From NCBI GenBank assembly GCA_032358165.1, contig JAALGY010000041.1, positions 744,001-808,000 on the forward strand: 64,000 nucleotides of DNA, read 5' to 3'. The position numbers and the translations under genes are program-made. Shown piece by piece: positions 26,201-37,520 of this stretch (the stretch's first letter is position 1; each line of letters begins with the position of its first letter). The DNA comes from Diplosphaera chodatii. Taxonomy: Eukaryota; Chlorophyta; Trebouxiophyceae; Prasiolales; Stichococcaceae. A model generated the notes under the pieces. The model saw only the letters and a program-made list of their open reading frames with translations. It had not been told where the DNA came from and searched no databases.

Positions 26201-27576
26201 ACAAGATCCCGCGGCAGGTGCCGGAGCAGGCGTGGTACATGCACCCCGCCTTCAGCGTGCTGATCGGCGGCATCCTGCCCTTCGGCGCCGTCTTCATCGA
26301 GCTGTTCTTCATCCTCACCAGCATGTGGCTCCACCAGGTGCTGTCCCTGGCATCCCTGTTCCTTAGCTCACCAGATGCATGCCTCTATACACTGCAGTGC
26401 AGGCGTCTAACTGCAGGTGCTGTCTTTTGGCGACACACAGACCCTTTTCTGAGGGCAGCTGACCCAGTGCAGTTGTGCTTCAGTACTCGTGTGCTGACTC
26501 TGGGCGCTGTGGCGCAGTTCTACTACCTGTTCGGGTTCCTGTGCCTGGTGGCGGTCATCCTGACGATCACATGCGCGGAGATCACGATCGTGCTGTGCTA
26601 CTTCCAGCTGTGCTCAGAGGACTACCACTGGTGGTGAGCCCACGAGGGCCGCTGCTGCCCCCGCCGTGCACTTTGCTGCTGCTTTGCAATTAGCTGCCCA
26701 GCAATGCCAGCCCATGTGCAATTCGCTTTTGCGCCCGCAGGTGGAGAGCGTACTTCACCAGCGGCTCCTCAGCATTGTACCTGTTCGCATACAGTAAGTG
26801 TGCAACGAACAGCTTCTGGGTCTACTTTTGTGGTCGTCCATGTTTTATTTGGCCGTTTGACCGAGATCTGTGGCTGTAGGCGCGTTTTACTTTAGCACAA
26901 AACTCGACATCACGAAGCGGGTGCGGACCAATTTTCTTTTATTTATTTTATTAGTTTTTATCATTTTAACAGTTTATTTTATTATTTTCTATTATTTTAA
27001 TTAATTTACCTTTTATTTTTTCCTATCTTTGAAATCAATTATCTTACCCACGTTTGACCATACAACACTATCGTCGTGAGTCTCCGAAGAGGTAGTGCCC
27101 ATGCTGACGTTCATTTTGTCCAAGCAGGTGCCGATGCTCATGTACTTCGGTTATATGGCCATAATTTCATACGGTGAGCAGATTGCTTCACTTTCCATGC
27201 CATTTTGGCCATTTTTGCCCTGTTTTTTGGCGTTTCGATCCACGGCGCCCTGTCCAAACCATCTGGTCGTGGCCAGCGTATGCTGCAACCTGCCCGCCAG
27301 CTGAAGGGACACTCCTCGTCGCTATGTGTGCCGCAGGGTTTTTCTGCCTTACCGGCACGATAGGGTTCTATGCGACGTACTGGTTCGTACGAACCATATA
27401 TGCCGGTGCGGTTTTACGACTTTTTTACTTACTTGTTTTTTCATTTTCATTTTCATTTTTTCCCCCAACTTCTCGCTTACCATGTGTGATGTGTGACATG
27501 TGTCAAGTTCATGGGGCATTGGCTCATCGTCCGTTGACTCGTTGTCTGTTCACATGCAGCCGTCAAAATCGATTGA
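23221..27576 (+). CDS. Transmembrane 9 superfamily protein (nonaspanin / EMP70)
   Basis: TM9 proteins are Golgi/endosomal nine-helix membrane proteins acting in sorting. Seventeen exons join without phase conflict into 635 residues, typical of the family: 23221-23328, 23422-23586, 23768-23880, 23998-24097, 24227-24322, 24463-24630, 24800-25015, 25210-25428, 25595-25690, 25843-25974, 26185-26337, 26518-26633, 26741-26793, 26880-26920, 27128-27173, 27337-27405, 27560-27576. A signal peptide ([13 protein letters not shown]) leads a lumenal domain (FSLPYCQP). Hallmarks follow: [67 protein letters not shown]. The end, IYAAVKID, is the family C-terminal retention signal. The last four exons sit in DNA of different base composition (see findings). 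Confidence 0.97.
26931..27042. other. AT-rich island inside a TM9 intron
   Basis: Within the intron 26921-27127 about 110 bases are almost pure A/T with long T runs, in a locus otherwise GC-rich. No open frame or known element was recognised. Confidence 0.8.
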
Positions 27577-27839
27577 TGGGCACTCACAGATTACCGGGGG
27601 GCTGGCAGCAAATCTAGTGAGCCATGCTGTTTGCTGTTGTCAACGTTGAGCAGTTTCAGAAGCTGGCCATGGATTTGCGTTCGCAGCTGCAACGCAGGTG
27701 CATTAGTACGTCTTCCACTTTGGTGAAGATCGACCGGGTTGTCAAAGCGGCGCTCTGACGGTAATACCGTACTGGACACGTCGCCTGGTGCAGCTGTGGG
27801 TATCGCCTCGCCTCTGGCTTGGTTGTTGTGACTGAACGC

Positions 27840-27844
27840 TGTAA
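27840..27844 (+). terminator. Putative polyadenylation signal of the TM9 gene (TGTAA)
   Basis: TGTAA about 265 bases after the TM9 stop, in the expected strand. Confidence 0.5.
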
Positions 27845-27963
27845 ATGAGACGCTCGCAAGCGGCAGACAACAAGGCAAAGCATCCAATGCCCAGAACGGT
27901 GTCACATGCATGCAAAACTACTTCTTTCCCCCTCGTTGTCGCCGGCTAAATAGCGGTTGCAGC

Positions 27964-27968
27964 TTACA
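27964..27968 (-). terminator. Putative polyadenylation signal of the PNPase-like gene (TGTAA)
   Basis: Reverse-complement TGTAA about 280 bases downstream of the PNPase-like stop codon. Confidence 0.5.
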
Positions 27969-28246
27969 GGCCATGCACCTGGCTGCAGCAGCGCTCGTCC
28001 AATGTTGCAACGGTCCACTGCGAGGTGCAGACGGCATGCACAGCCCCTCTGCCATCGCTACTAGATCATGCTAATGCTGTCTGAGGCTGGCTGGCTGAAA
28101 TGTGCTATGGCACAAGCAATTGTCAATAGCTTAAACAAACTGTCCTGCAAAACTGCACAGATGCGTAGGTAGCCATACCCCAGGATCCTGCACGGCAGAT
28201 TTGGATACCTGCTGCTTTCTGAGCCACTGCCCATGGGCGCTGCAAA

Positions 28247-31200
28247 CTATTGACGCATGATGCGGTCATCAGCTGAACCAAGCAGCGGCTTGCGGCTGAG
28301 GCGCAGGTTGCCCCTCTGGTCGCGGCCCACCACGACCACGTTGAGCTTGTCGCCGTCCTGCAGGACATCCCCAATCCGCTGCACCTGCAGGAGGCGTCGA
28401 CAATAGTAAATTATATATATCAACTTAAATTGTATTGTTAAAATGTATACATTGTTGTATATATCATTATAAACAATTAGCAGACGATCGTCTAGGTGGC
28501 GAGAGGAGTTGCAGCACTCTTGATGCACAGCGCGCAACCGACTGACAAGATGCCACGAGTGCTGGGGCCTCAAGCTGCTCGGCTCGCAGCCGTCTGTGTC
28601 GTGACAGGTGCGCACCCGCCCGGTGTCCAGCTCGGAGATGTGCAGCAGCGCCTGTGTGCCGCCGGTGCCGGCCAGCTCCACAAAGGCGCCATAGTCCATA
28701 GTACGCCGCACCGTCGCTGCATACCTCTGGCCCACCTGCGGACCAAGCTCATGTCATGCTGGGGCCTGACCATAATATGTCAAACATCAGACTCTGAACG
28801 CTGCATTGCTGCATGTAGCAGACGAGGCTGTTCTTTGGGGAAAATTTCCGCCACAACTGAGAGTTTGCTACTGACTGATGGTCCAGTGGAATGAAATTTG
28901 CAGACCCAGTTGGTGGCCCCACCTGCACGTTGCCGCCGATGACGCCCATCACGGCATCTGCAGCTGCAGGGTAGCCGCCCGGCGCAAAGATCTGCACCGT
29001 CCCGCTGTCCTGGATGGAGAACTTGGCGCCCGACGACGCCTCCAGCGCCCTGATTGTCGCGCCGCCTGTGCCTGCAGGTCCACATCCACACTTCACGGCA
29101 ATCCAGGTAGCGATGGCACCCCACACAAAGCTGGTGCAGCTGAATGCAGGACAACGCCGAATCCAGCATGCAGCTGCATGTCGGAAACTGGCGGTCGGCA
29201 GCGCTGCGTGATCGGCCCACCAATGAGGCGGCCGATCTTAGAGGACTCGATGTTGACGCTGCCAAATCGCTCAGGACTGGCGGGCGCTGATGCCGCAGCA
29301 GCCTCCATGACGTCCAACACCTGGCTGTGCGCTGCACGAGCTGCAGCCAGGCTGCTCAGCACAGCGTCTGCTGCCACGCCTGCACACACCATGGTTGACT
29401 CCACTCATGGTTCCTCTCGTCACATTCACAAAACCATTAGCTGCCCTGGATGGTACCTGCCATGTCGCTCAGAGGTGCTGCGCACATCACGAGCATCAGG
29501 AGTTCAGACCTGCTGCATTTGCTGTGAGCTGCGCTGCTGTGATGCCCGAGCGGGTGCCTGCGACCGCGAGCCTCATGTCGCACACCTCGTCTTCGAGCTC
29601 CTGCAAATGGACGGACCAATGTTTCAACGACAACTAAACAGTGAAGTCATCAGTGGTGAGGTTGACGGCTGAGGCAATGGCGCCGTGTACAACATATCAT
29701 TTCCATGTTCACCTGGGTGTCCACCAGCAGCTCCTGCCGTGCATCCGCGCTTCGGGGGGCACCAAACCATCCCGTGGAGCTGCCAGCCGCTGACATGCCC
29801 GCTGCTGCAGACGAGCCTGCGCCTGCACCCTGTGCACCTGCTGCTCCTGGGGCTGTGGGTGCGGGGCCGTGCGCCGGTGGGCCACTGCTGCGCCGCGTGA
29901 GCAGCCCGACCGACACGCCGGCCGTCAGGCCGCCCTCGACTGGCAGGCCTGCGGCCTGCAGCGCGAGGCTGCCTGCGCACACGGCGGCCATGGCTGGGGC
30001 GCCGTCCGCCGATAGCGTGTCGGTGTTGAGCCGGACCTGCGCGCAGGTGTGTTGCCAAGTCAGCAGGGGGCACACGGGACTGCAGCCTGTCAGCAATTTC
30101 AGCAGTCACCCAAAAGCATGAGGACCTGGGCCACTTGGGGTGGGAGTGACGCTGTTGCAACATGTGGCATGTTCAATGGTTCAAAACGAACAAAGGCGCA
30201 CCACCCAGGGGAAGTCGGGGGAGCCCAGCGGCAGGGAGGCGGCCAGCGCGCGGCGCACCACCTCCGACTGCGCCACCTCCTGCCGGGAGGCGGTGCCCCT
30301 GTCCCGCCGCATCACCTGCAGCACATGAGCCCAGGCAGCACGCTGAGGCACAGCAGTCCAAGGTCATATTTGAGGCGGATTGCGTGCCAAGCACCCGGCT
30401 GTGGTGTTTGCAAAGGCCCACTCGCCGCAAGTGTATTGCCCCTTTGCAGCCTCCTGCATGCTATTGCTGGCGCAAACGTCGCGATTGTGAAACAGGCCCA
30501 GAGCAGCAGCAAGCGAACGCAAGTTACATGCGGGCAGCGCACCTCGTTGCTGGCGAAGGGCGGCGCCGTGAAGTGCACCACCAGCGGGGAGGCGCCCTCG
30601 GCGCTTTCGGCCAGGTTGGTGACGGTGGCTGTTGCGAGGCTCTGCGTCTCGCCGCGCTGCACGAGCGCGCTGCCATGCACCACTGGGATGCTGCCCACCT
30701 GGCCAGCAACACGGACTTGGAGTCGGTGTCAGAAGTAGCCTATCATGGATGGGCTGCGTCATGCATCCGCAAGCGACCCAAGAGACGGCAGTAGTTCTGC
30801 CAGCAGGCGGGCTCCCAGTGTGCCACACACACACACACATCAGTGGCCAGGTGCATCCTGAATGTGTGTTCACTGCACCTCGCAGCGCTGTGGCCGCAGG
30901 TCGGCGGGGCCCCGGCCGTCGACCCGCAAACCGTCTCCAAGCGCCATGCCCCGAACTTGATCGGCTGCTCCAGCAACATCACATGTGAGTTCGACCTTGG
31001 GCAGCAAGTCTGGGCAGCCTCACACTCAACGTACCCAGCAAGTGACTAATCTGCTGCAATGCAGTCACCTGTCAAGACCGAGAGGGCTGCGTCGATGTCT
31101 GCGGGCGACGCTGTGCCGCTGCCGCGGACCCGGCTGTTTTCAAAGCGAAAGCTGCCTGCAGCAGCAATGCGTCCAGCGTACTGAGCCCTGTCCTGACACA

Positions 31201-33249
31201 AGCACACGAGAGGCAGGCGAGGAAATCAGTAGGGCAGGAATGCGCTGCTCACCCACACTGCGTAATCTCTCGGTAACTGCAGCCCTGGCAGCGGCCAGTC
31301 GAGCTGTGCGGGCTGCCTTGCCGCCGCCCGGGTTTCTGTGACGTCGCAGACAGCCAGTACATACACAGTAAAGCCAAAAGGGGCACAGCTCACATGGCAA
31401 CTGAGGGTGACTGCTGAGCATGCCGCGTGTGAGGGGTTATCAGCCCACCGAAGGGCGCTGGTGACAAGCTGCTGGGCATGCAGCGCCACGGTGCGCATGG
31501 CTGCGGGGTCGGGGCCCGCCTGCCTGACAAGGCTCTCCTTCGGCACCTGCGCGATTGCACGCAGCATCTGGTGAACAAATGCTGCTCAGTTGCTTGCCCA
31601 ATATCCTATCAAGTTGAACAGCACACGGTTCGAGAGCTCACCTGCGCTGCTGCCACCAGCTTGTCCTGCGCAGCAATCAGCTCCGCAATTGCCGACTCTG
31701 CAGCGGCCAGCGCCTTTGCGAAGTCCTGCTCTGTGGCATCGCGGCCCTGCCAGCAGACATGTATGGTACTGAGTCGGCTGTCTTTTGGTAATGTAATAAA
31801 TCGTCATACATAAGCAACGCTCGTGTTTGACATCATGCTAGCTGGCAGGCGTCTGTCTGAGCCCTGGAGCGGCGCACACCGCACACACCTCTGCCTCCAG
31901 GAGCACGATGCGGCTGCGGGTGCCAGCCACCAGCAGGCGCAGGCGTGGCGTCGCTGCGGCGCGACCACTGGTTGCGGGCTCAACGTGGGCGTCGCCATCT
32001 GAGCCCACCGTCACCCGCACAGCGCCGATGGGACCCGCCCACGGCAGCGGCGACACCGCCAGCGCCGCAGACGCAGCATTGATTGCCAGCACCTCGGTGT
32101 CGTGCACGCCATCAGCGCACAGCACGTTGGCTGTCACCTGCCGTCATGCAAATTCCGGCTCGGGTTTCACCCCAGCACACGAGTAGATGTCCCCACATCT
32201 GAGCAGGGACCTCATGGTGAATTGCTGAACAAACAGTATGTCTGGGATGCACAGGCATGTGTGCGTCTGCGGACCTGCGTGTCGAATGTGAAGTCGGCGG
32301 GGAACAACGGCCGCAGCGCCTGCTCGATGGCGCAGCTGGCCAGCATCTCCCGCTGGCCGGGCGCCCCCTCCGACTTGTTCCAGGTGGTGGGGACCCTGCC
32401 CACTGTGTACTGCCGCTCCCTGAACTCAACCTGCGTCACCAGAGACAAAAGGCAGTAGGCATTGCTGCACTGCCTTAGCCATCTGCCTGTATTGGACCTG
32501 CGCAGGAAAGGGTGCTGCACACCTGGAGTGGAACAGCCGCTGAGTCCCTCCTGAATGAGGTGCGTTCCCCATTGCAGGCGACCGTGGCAAGCACCTGCCG
32601 GCAGCAGATACACTTCACGACAGGATGCACAAGGCCATGAGCGCGGCACCACATAGCGACAGGTGCAGGTGACACACAACAGTCCAGCTTCTCACCTGGG
32701 TTTGACCCTGCTGTATGATGCATGAGCCATTTGCCAGCAGGGCCAGGCGGCCAACCTCAAAGTGTGTTGCTGGCCAATCGCCAGCAGCCGGCGTTGCTGC
32801 CTGGATGCTGCTGCCTGCGCACGTTGGACATGGCGGCATCAAGCCGTGCGGCTTTCAGGGACGCTCTCATGCACATGATCTCAGCTCAAAAGGATGTTAC
32901 CTGCGGGCAGGCTGGCAAGGGGGAGGGGAGTGCTGGGCAATGCCGCAGCACCTTGCTCCCCAGCCTCTGCATCAGATGCACTGCTGGCAACCGCTTCATC
33001 GACAGCCCCGTTTGGCAGCGCCTCGCTCTCAAACGCATCAACAAGCCGGTCCACATTTGCTGCCCTCGCCGCCACGCAAGCTGTACTGTGCTGACGTGCC
33101 AGCTGGCAGTCGGCAGCGGTGCTCAAACGCTGCAAGGGAAGACCAGCAGCATCGTGCCGAGACAACCCCTGTGCCTTTGCTTCGTCTGGATCACCCACAT
33201 GTCGCGCAGATTTGGCAAGGATGCATGACCGACACGCCGCACCAGCCAT
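28247..33249 (-). CDS. Polynucleotide phosphorylase-like protein (RNase PH x2, KH, S1), second core degenerate
   Basis: PNPases degrade and polyadenylate RNA in plastids and mitochondria. Eighteen exons (33249-32901, 32814-32696, 32594-32523, 32430-32275, 32137-31889, 31746-31642, 31567-31449, 31335-31257, 31192-31069, 31009-30879, 30698-30543, 30315-30202, 30036-29713, 29600-29510, 29379-29221, 29071-28923, 28735-28616, 28384-28247) give 917 residues in phase. The first exon looks like a targeting peptide plus linker. First RNase PH core: FEVGRLALLANGS, VEFRERQYTVGRVPTTWNK, ALRPLFP. A helical linker follows, then the second core (DGLRVDGRGPADLRP, VHGSALVQRGETQ, VAGTRSGITAAQL), a KH domain (LIGGTGGATIR) and an S1 domain (DYGAFVEL, LLHISELDTG). 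Catalytic motifs of the second core are replaced and it carries an Ala/Gly/Pro-rich insertion near 29730-29870. Organelle location is inferred. Confidence 0.92.
28401..28480. other. AT-rich island in last intron of the PNPase-like gene
   Basis: About 80 bases of nearly pure A/T, including a TA tract, lie inside the intron 28385-28615; flanking exons are GC-rich. Confidence 0.75.
30824..30839. repeat. (CA)8 microsatellite in an intron of the PNPase-like gene
   Basis: Eight CA units in the intron between exons 31009-30879 and 30698-30543. Confidence 0.9.
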
Positions 33250-33990
33250 GCGAGCTGTGCTGCCAGTTGATCACTCTCCTGCCACCCTGCGTACACAACA
33301 GCCAGACGCCTGTAAATAGCAGACTCGCCGAGCACATGCACCCTACGCACCATTGTTTGCCCCCAGAGCAGCGGTAAAGACATCATGCGCTGCGGCAACT
33401 GCATTTCCAGTGCATGCCTGGTCGCTGAGCCTCTGCTGCATTCAGGCTGCGTGCAAGCAGCCTTCGTAACTGTCTGCATGCACGCATCTGAGGCTGCACC
33501 ACACGCTAACTCCTGCAAAATACACCAGTGGCGGCGGCAGTGCTGCCTTTGCTGCTAAATTGTCTACAATAGCAGGTCACGAATCCGGCGCAGATGCTTT
33601 GTGCTGATGTACGTAGATGCGTCCATCCCCTTGCTGCTTAGGGTGTCGCTGCACACATACAGTCGCGCAAGTTGGGGGCCATGTTGACGCCTGTCAGAGG
33701 GTGTCGACGTGCAGCCATGCTTCTGCCCCTGCGGAACTGAGGCCTCCAAGGCACCTTTGCTGGGTCCACACCTTCACTTTCACTTTTCCTATGTACACAT
33801 CAGTATGAACGCGTAAATATTGCTACAAGCGCTGCATCAAGATGCAGTCGCTTATCCACGGCAGCAATGTGCTGCAGGCGGCCGCAATGTCGTAGCGCTG
33901 CGGCCTGCGTTACAACAATTGCGAAGTAACAGGGCACGGACCCGTCAGCAGCTGTGTCAACGGTGTGTCTTGTCTTGATGAGGCCTCAAG
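33250..33990. other. Interval upstream of the PNPase-like gene
   Basis: Promoter and 5' UTR of the PNPase-like gene should lie in the left part. No further gene is recognised, although a first exon of the doubtful gene at 33991-34378 could be here, for example around an ATG at 33842. Confidence 0.4.
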
Positions 33991-34378
33991 TTATCGATGC
34001 CGACCAACGTGCCGCAGTTGTGACTTCAGCAAGTGCTGTTACATCTCACGAGGGCCTTCACATTCATGTCTGCAGAACAAACGTCATATTGCAGGATGGC
34101 ACCACCAACATTTCAATGCCCACACTGCAATCAGAGGTACTTCTGATGTGCACCTGCTGCGAGCCGCATGTGTCCCTGCCTGCATCTGTGCTGTTCGTGC
34201 AACTACCTTCAATGATCAGCTGCTCACACTGCTGACTGCTATCAATGAGGCTGGTTCACTGTACCGTTGTTGGTTTGATGTGCAGGACGCGCCGTATCTG
34301 ATGGTGCACTGGCGCGAGGAGCTTGTGCTGGGATACCTGGTGCTTCTGGGGGCCTGGGCCGTATGGGTTCAAGAGTGA
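33991..34378 (+). CDS. Doubtful small gene with a C-terminal membrane segment (partial model)
   Basis: Not recognised. Two possible exons, 33991-34136 and 34286-34378, join in phase 0 and end at a stop. The last exon would encode DAPYLMVHWREEL followed by a hydrophobic stretch (VLGYLVLLGAWAVWV) and a two-residue tail, as in a tail-anchored protein. The upstream exon (VIDADQRAAVV...) resembles no family I know. The 5' end is not found. An alternative reading is one uninterrupted open frame from about 33965 to the same stop, in which only the last 30 residues are shared. It could equally be non-coding. Confidence 0.3.
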
Positions 34379-35389
34379 TCAGCATGCATCGGTGCGGCTC
34401 TTACGTGGGCTCTTGATTGCCCCCATCTGCAATGGATTGCTCAGTCAAGCTGCAGTGCGGCGTCATCGAATTAACACACCCGCGCCGTGTTGACATGCAG
34501 CTCATGTACCTGCGGGGCGTGATATATCCGTATCTATGTTTCATGGAATTTGCTTGGTGGCTGCGTAAAATTGACATGTACACCAAGCAGCGGCAATGAT
34601 TTGTACCCAGCTTAGTGCTTCAGGCGAGACTCATTTAGGAGGTAAGTACACAGGGACTAGCCTTGCCAGATGGTGCTCACGCATGCTGCTGCGGTACATT
34701 CTGTACTGCAGCGTGGCTGCTGTTGTTGTGTCAAGCAAACTGCAACTGTCTTTGACTGTTGGCTCTGCAGGCAATGTTGGTTTCATCATAGAGCACGGCA
34801 ACAGCGGTTCACGTGCATGCCTGTTTGATGAGAGCTGTCGGCATCAGGCTGCATGCAGGTCGCCTGCGAGAAAGTCTCACGCATGCATCTCAGTGCTTAC
34901 ACGCTTAATCATGCAGAGAGTAGTGTTGGTGACGGTAGTGCTGCAAACGCTGCTAGATTGGCAGTGATGCATGGAAGTTCCGAACTCGAAGCCACATGCA
35001 TGACGTATGCTCATACGTGTGAAGCCCAGTCGCTGCTCATGGTGTCAATGCACATGGATTGACTGAGTGCGCAAACGGGCAGCGGCATGATGCAGCAACA
35101 AGGGTGTATCCCCCTTGGCAGCAACGAGCAATCGTGCCTTCTGCCCCTGCGGAAACGGAGGCACGTGCGTCAGAGCTCCCAACACGGCAAACTGTATGTT
35201 TGGTGCATGTGTGCATGAGTTCGCTGTTTCACACGTCAGCAGTTGCTGATTGAGCAGTCAAGTGCATCCTGCGCAGCGCACGTCTGATCAATCAGCAGCC
35301 AAACCTGCTGCTACGGAACTGATCGGAAACTGCGACCCTACCTTAGCGCCCAGTGGCTGTGCCATTGTTATTCAACTGCGTTTGCAACC
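34379..35389. other. Gene-free interval upstream of HVA22/REEP
   Basis: About 1 kb with no exon I can support. A stretch near 35138-35160 (ttctgcccctgcggaa) also occurs near 33720 on the other side of the doubtful small gene. The right part should hold the HVA22 promoter. Confidence 0.45.
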
Positions 35390-36710
35390 ATGATGGGCGA
35401 TTTCATATGCAAGATTCTGCTGTGAGTGCCCATCGTCTATGTTATGTATTGTGGACACTCTGACAGCGCATTGCTCACCTTGATCAAGCTGACCAACCAA
35501 CGGACAACGGACGAATCGTCTGGCACTCTGCTGACATGTGAGGGCTTGCATGCTGCAGACAGCTGCTGGGATTCGTGTGGCCGGCGTACCAGTGTTTCAA
35601 AGCGGTGGAGTCAAATGATGCGGATGCCATCCGTGAGTGGGCGGTGAGTCGCAGGCATCAAGCAACATCTAGAGGCGCAACTGGCCTAGAGTGGAGATGA
35701 TACGTGATGACGAGACACTGCCGCAGAACCAGTACCTAAGCCTTCACATTTGCGCAATATTAGCATGTGGCTTGCCCTGCAGGTGTACTGGCTGACACTG
35801 GCCATCTTCACTGGCGCTGAGCGGCTGCTGGACATGTTCGTCTTCTGGTGTGTTCTCCAGCCTGTGCAGTGCGCTCGACTCTGGCGCGATGAACATGGTC
35901 AATTTTGCGTGCACATGTAAATTGTGAGTGTGGGATGTGCAGGATGCCGCTCTATTATGAGGCCAAGCTGCTGTTTGTGGTTTGGTTGTGGCACCCGCGT
36001 TCAAAGGGCGCCGTGTACCTGTACCAGCACAGCCTGCAGCCGCTCCTGCTGGCACATGAGCAGACGATCGACCGGAAGATAGAGGAGTTCAAGGCGATGG
36101 GCGGCGACTTTGTTGCCGGCAACTTCAGCAAGTAGGTCGCACTGCGTCAAGCACCCTGCATTCCTGCTAAAAGCTCTGTACAAGCTAGGCATCGGCTGTC
36201 AAATGTACTGTTACAGATGACACGGCTGACATGGCCTGCCGTGTATGCAGGGCCATCCAGTGGATCCAGGCCAATGCATACGGCGCTGTGAACCAGTTGC
36301 AAAACCTGCAGAACAGGGTGCGTGCATCTAATGCGGCCACTTGGCCCCGCCGGCCATGTTGTGTGGACTGTGTGGCACTATGCCTTGCTCGTCAGGGCAG
36401 GTTAAGGCCGATCAGTTCTCACAGCGGTCTCTGCCGACATGCAGGCCAGCGGCTCAAGCCACGCCGGCAATGGCGGGCAGAACAGCGGCGGCGGCCCAGC
36501 CATGTCTTGGCCATCGCCCCGCAATGCAGCGCAGGTGCCCTGTCAACATCGTCAACAAGCACTTCCGAATCAGGGCCAAGTCACAGAGATCGTTCGTTTT
36601 GCATGGCCAGCAAGCTCTTGATGGTTGCCTTGCACACGCAGGCGGCCATGAACGCCTTCAGCCAGCCGCGCGGTGGCAGCGCAAATGGCGAAGCGCGCAA
36701 GCAGCGCTGA
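35390..36710 (+). CDS. HVA22 / REEP (TB2/DP1) family ER-shaping protein
   Basis: TB2/DP1/HVA22 proteins bend ER tubules through hydrophobic hairpins. Seven exons (35390-35421, 35559-35643, 35783-35847, 35943-36131, 36251-36317, 36445-36534, 36642-36710) close in phase to 198 residues. The start MMGDFICKILL matches plant HVA22-like proteins, which begin MMG. The domain continues with GFVWPAYQCFKAVES, VYWLTLAIFTGAERLLDMFVFW, MPLYYEAKLLFVVWLW, and HPRSKGAVYLYQHSLQPLL, then an amphipathic helix around HEQTIDRKIEEFKA. The tail is low-complexity Ser/Gly/Asn-rich and ends in basic residues. HVA22 is stress-inducible in cereals; nothing here shows regulation. Confidence 0.93.
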
Positions 36711-37520
36711 CCTGCGCCCCTGCCTCTCGCAGTGAATTAACAGAAACACGCCAGCCGTGCTGTGTAAGTGCGCCTGAAGACACACGAGATCACACAGCGT
36801 GATCCAGGCACTGCAAGCTGAGCTGAAGTCTGGCGGCACCGTCAAGGATGTCTGCCACTGGCCTGCTGCGGGACATGGCGGTGTTCCTGCAGCTGCGCTG
36901 TAAACAGGCAGCAAATTGTGGCAGTCAAGCATGTCGCGCAGTGCGGTATCTGTCGGTCACGTGTACAATATCTTCCTGCGTTTAGGGATAGGTCACTATG
37001 AGACATGCCCAAACACATCTTGGTGGTGTCGAATCAACCTTTGTAACTTTCTTGGAGCGTTGGAGATCCTGCCTTGCTGGACTAGGCTAACTCACCACCG
37101 CAAGATTGCTGGCGCATGCCACACTTGAGACCCCGCTAAATGTCGATCAACTACAAACGGTGTGGAATTGCTGCGGAAAGCTGTCAGCTTCGTCTTTTCA
37201 CACCAGCACGGTGTGGGTGACCTGCACCTCGGAGTACATGAGCCCGATGAAATCTCACCAGGTCGGTAATCCAGGCATACTGTCATCCGCCAAGGAATGT
37301 GTACGTACTGCATGCGCTCTATATGTCTTTCCGCATGCTTCGCAGCCACTCCGTTAGTCGGTCCGAACGCATGCCTGCTGCGCATGCCTGCATGCATGCT
37401 GGTCGGACACGGCATTTTGCAACTGTCAAGCGGCTAAGCAGCTAATCCGTTTGATGAAAACGTTTTCTACAATCACCAACTGCTCGGCTGATCGCAGTGC
37501 TGATGCCGCCGTACATGTAG
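36711..37520. other. Interval HVA22/REEP to Pmp3
   Basis: HVA22 3' UTR with TGTAA at 36899-36903, then the presumed Pmp3 promoter/5' UTR. Open frames here lack any family resemblance. Confidence 0.5.
36899..36903 (+). terminator. Putative polyadenylation signal of HVA22/REEP (TGTAA)
   Basis: TGTAA about 190 bases after the HVA22 stop, on the coding strand. Confidence 0.5.

Larger units (their letters stand above)
27577..28246. other. Convergent 3' interval TM9 / PNPase-like
   Basis: No gene seen. TGTAA on the + strand (27840-27844) and on the - strand (27964-27968) point toward each other, defining two 3' UTRs of roughly 270-280 bases that end about 120 bases apart. Confidence 0.55.

Noticed and set aside
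28247..33249. Treating the PNPase-like locus as a pseudogene
   Set aside because: All 18 exons splice in phase with no internal stop; the changes are replacements at catalytic sites, not decay.
33965..34378. Single uninterrupted 137-codon gene reading
   Set aside because: The first two thirds are Cys/His/Arg-rich with no protein-like character; kept only as an alternative to the equally doubtful two-exon model.
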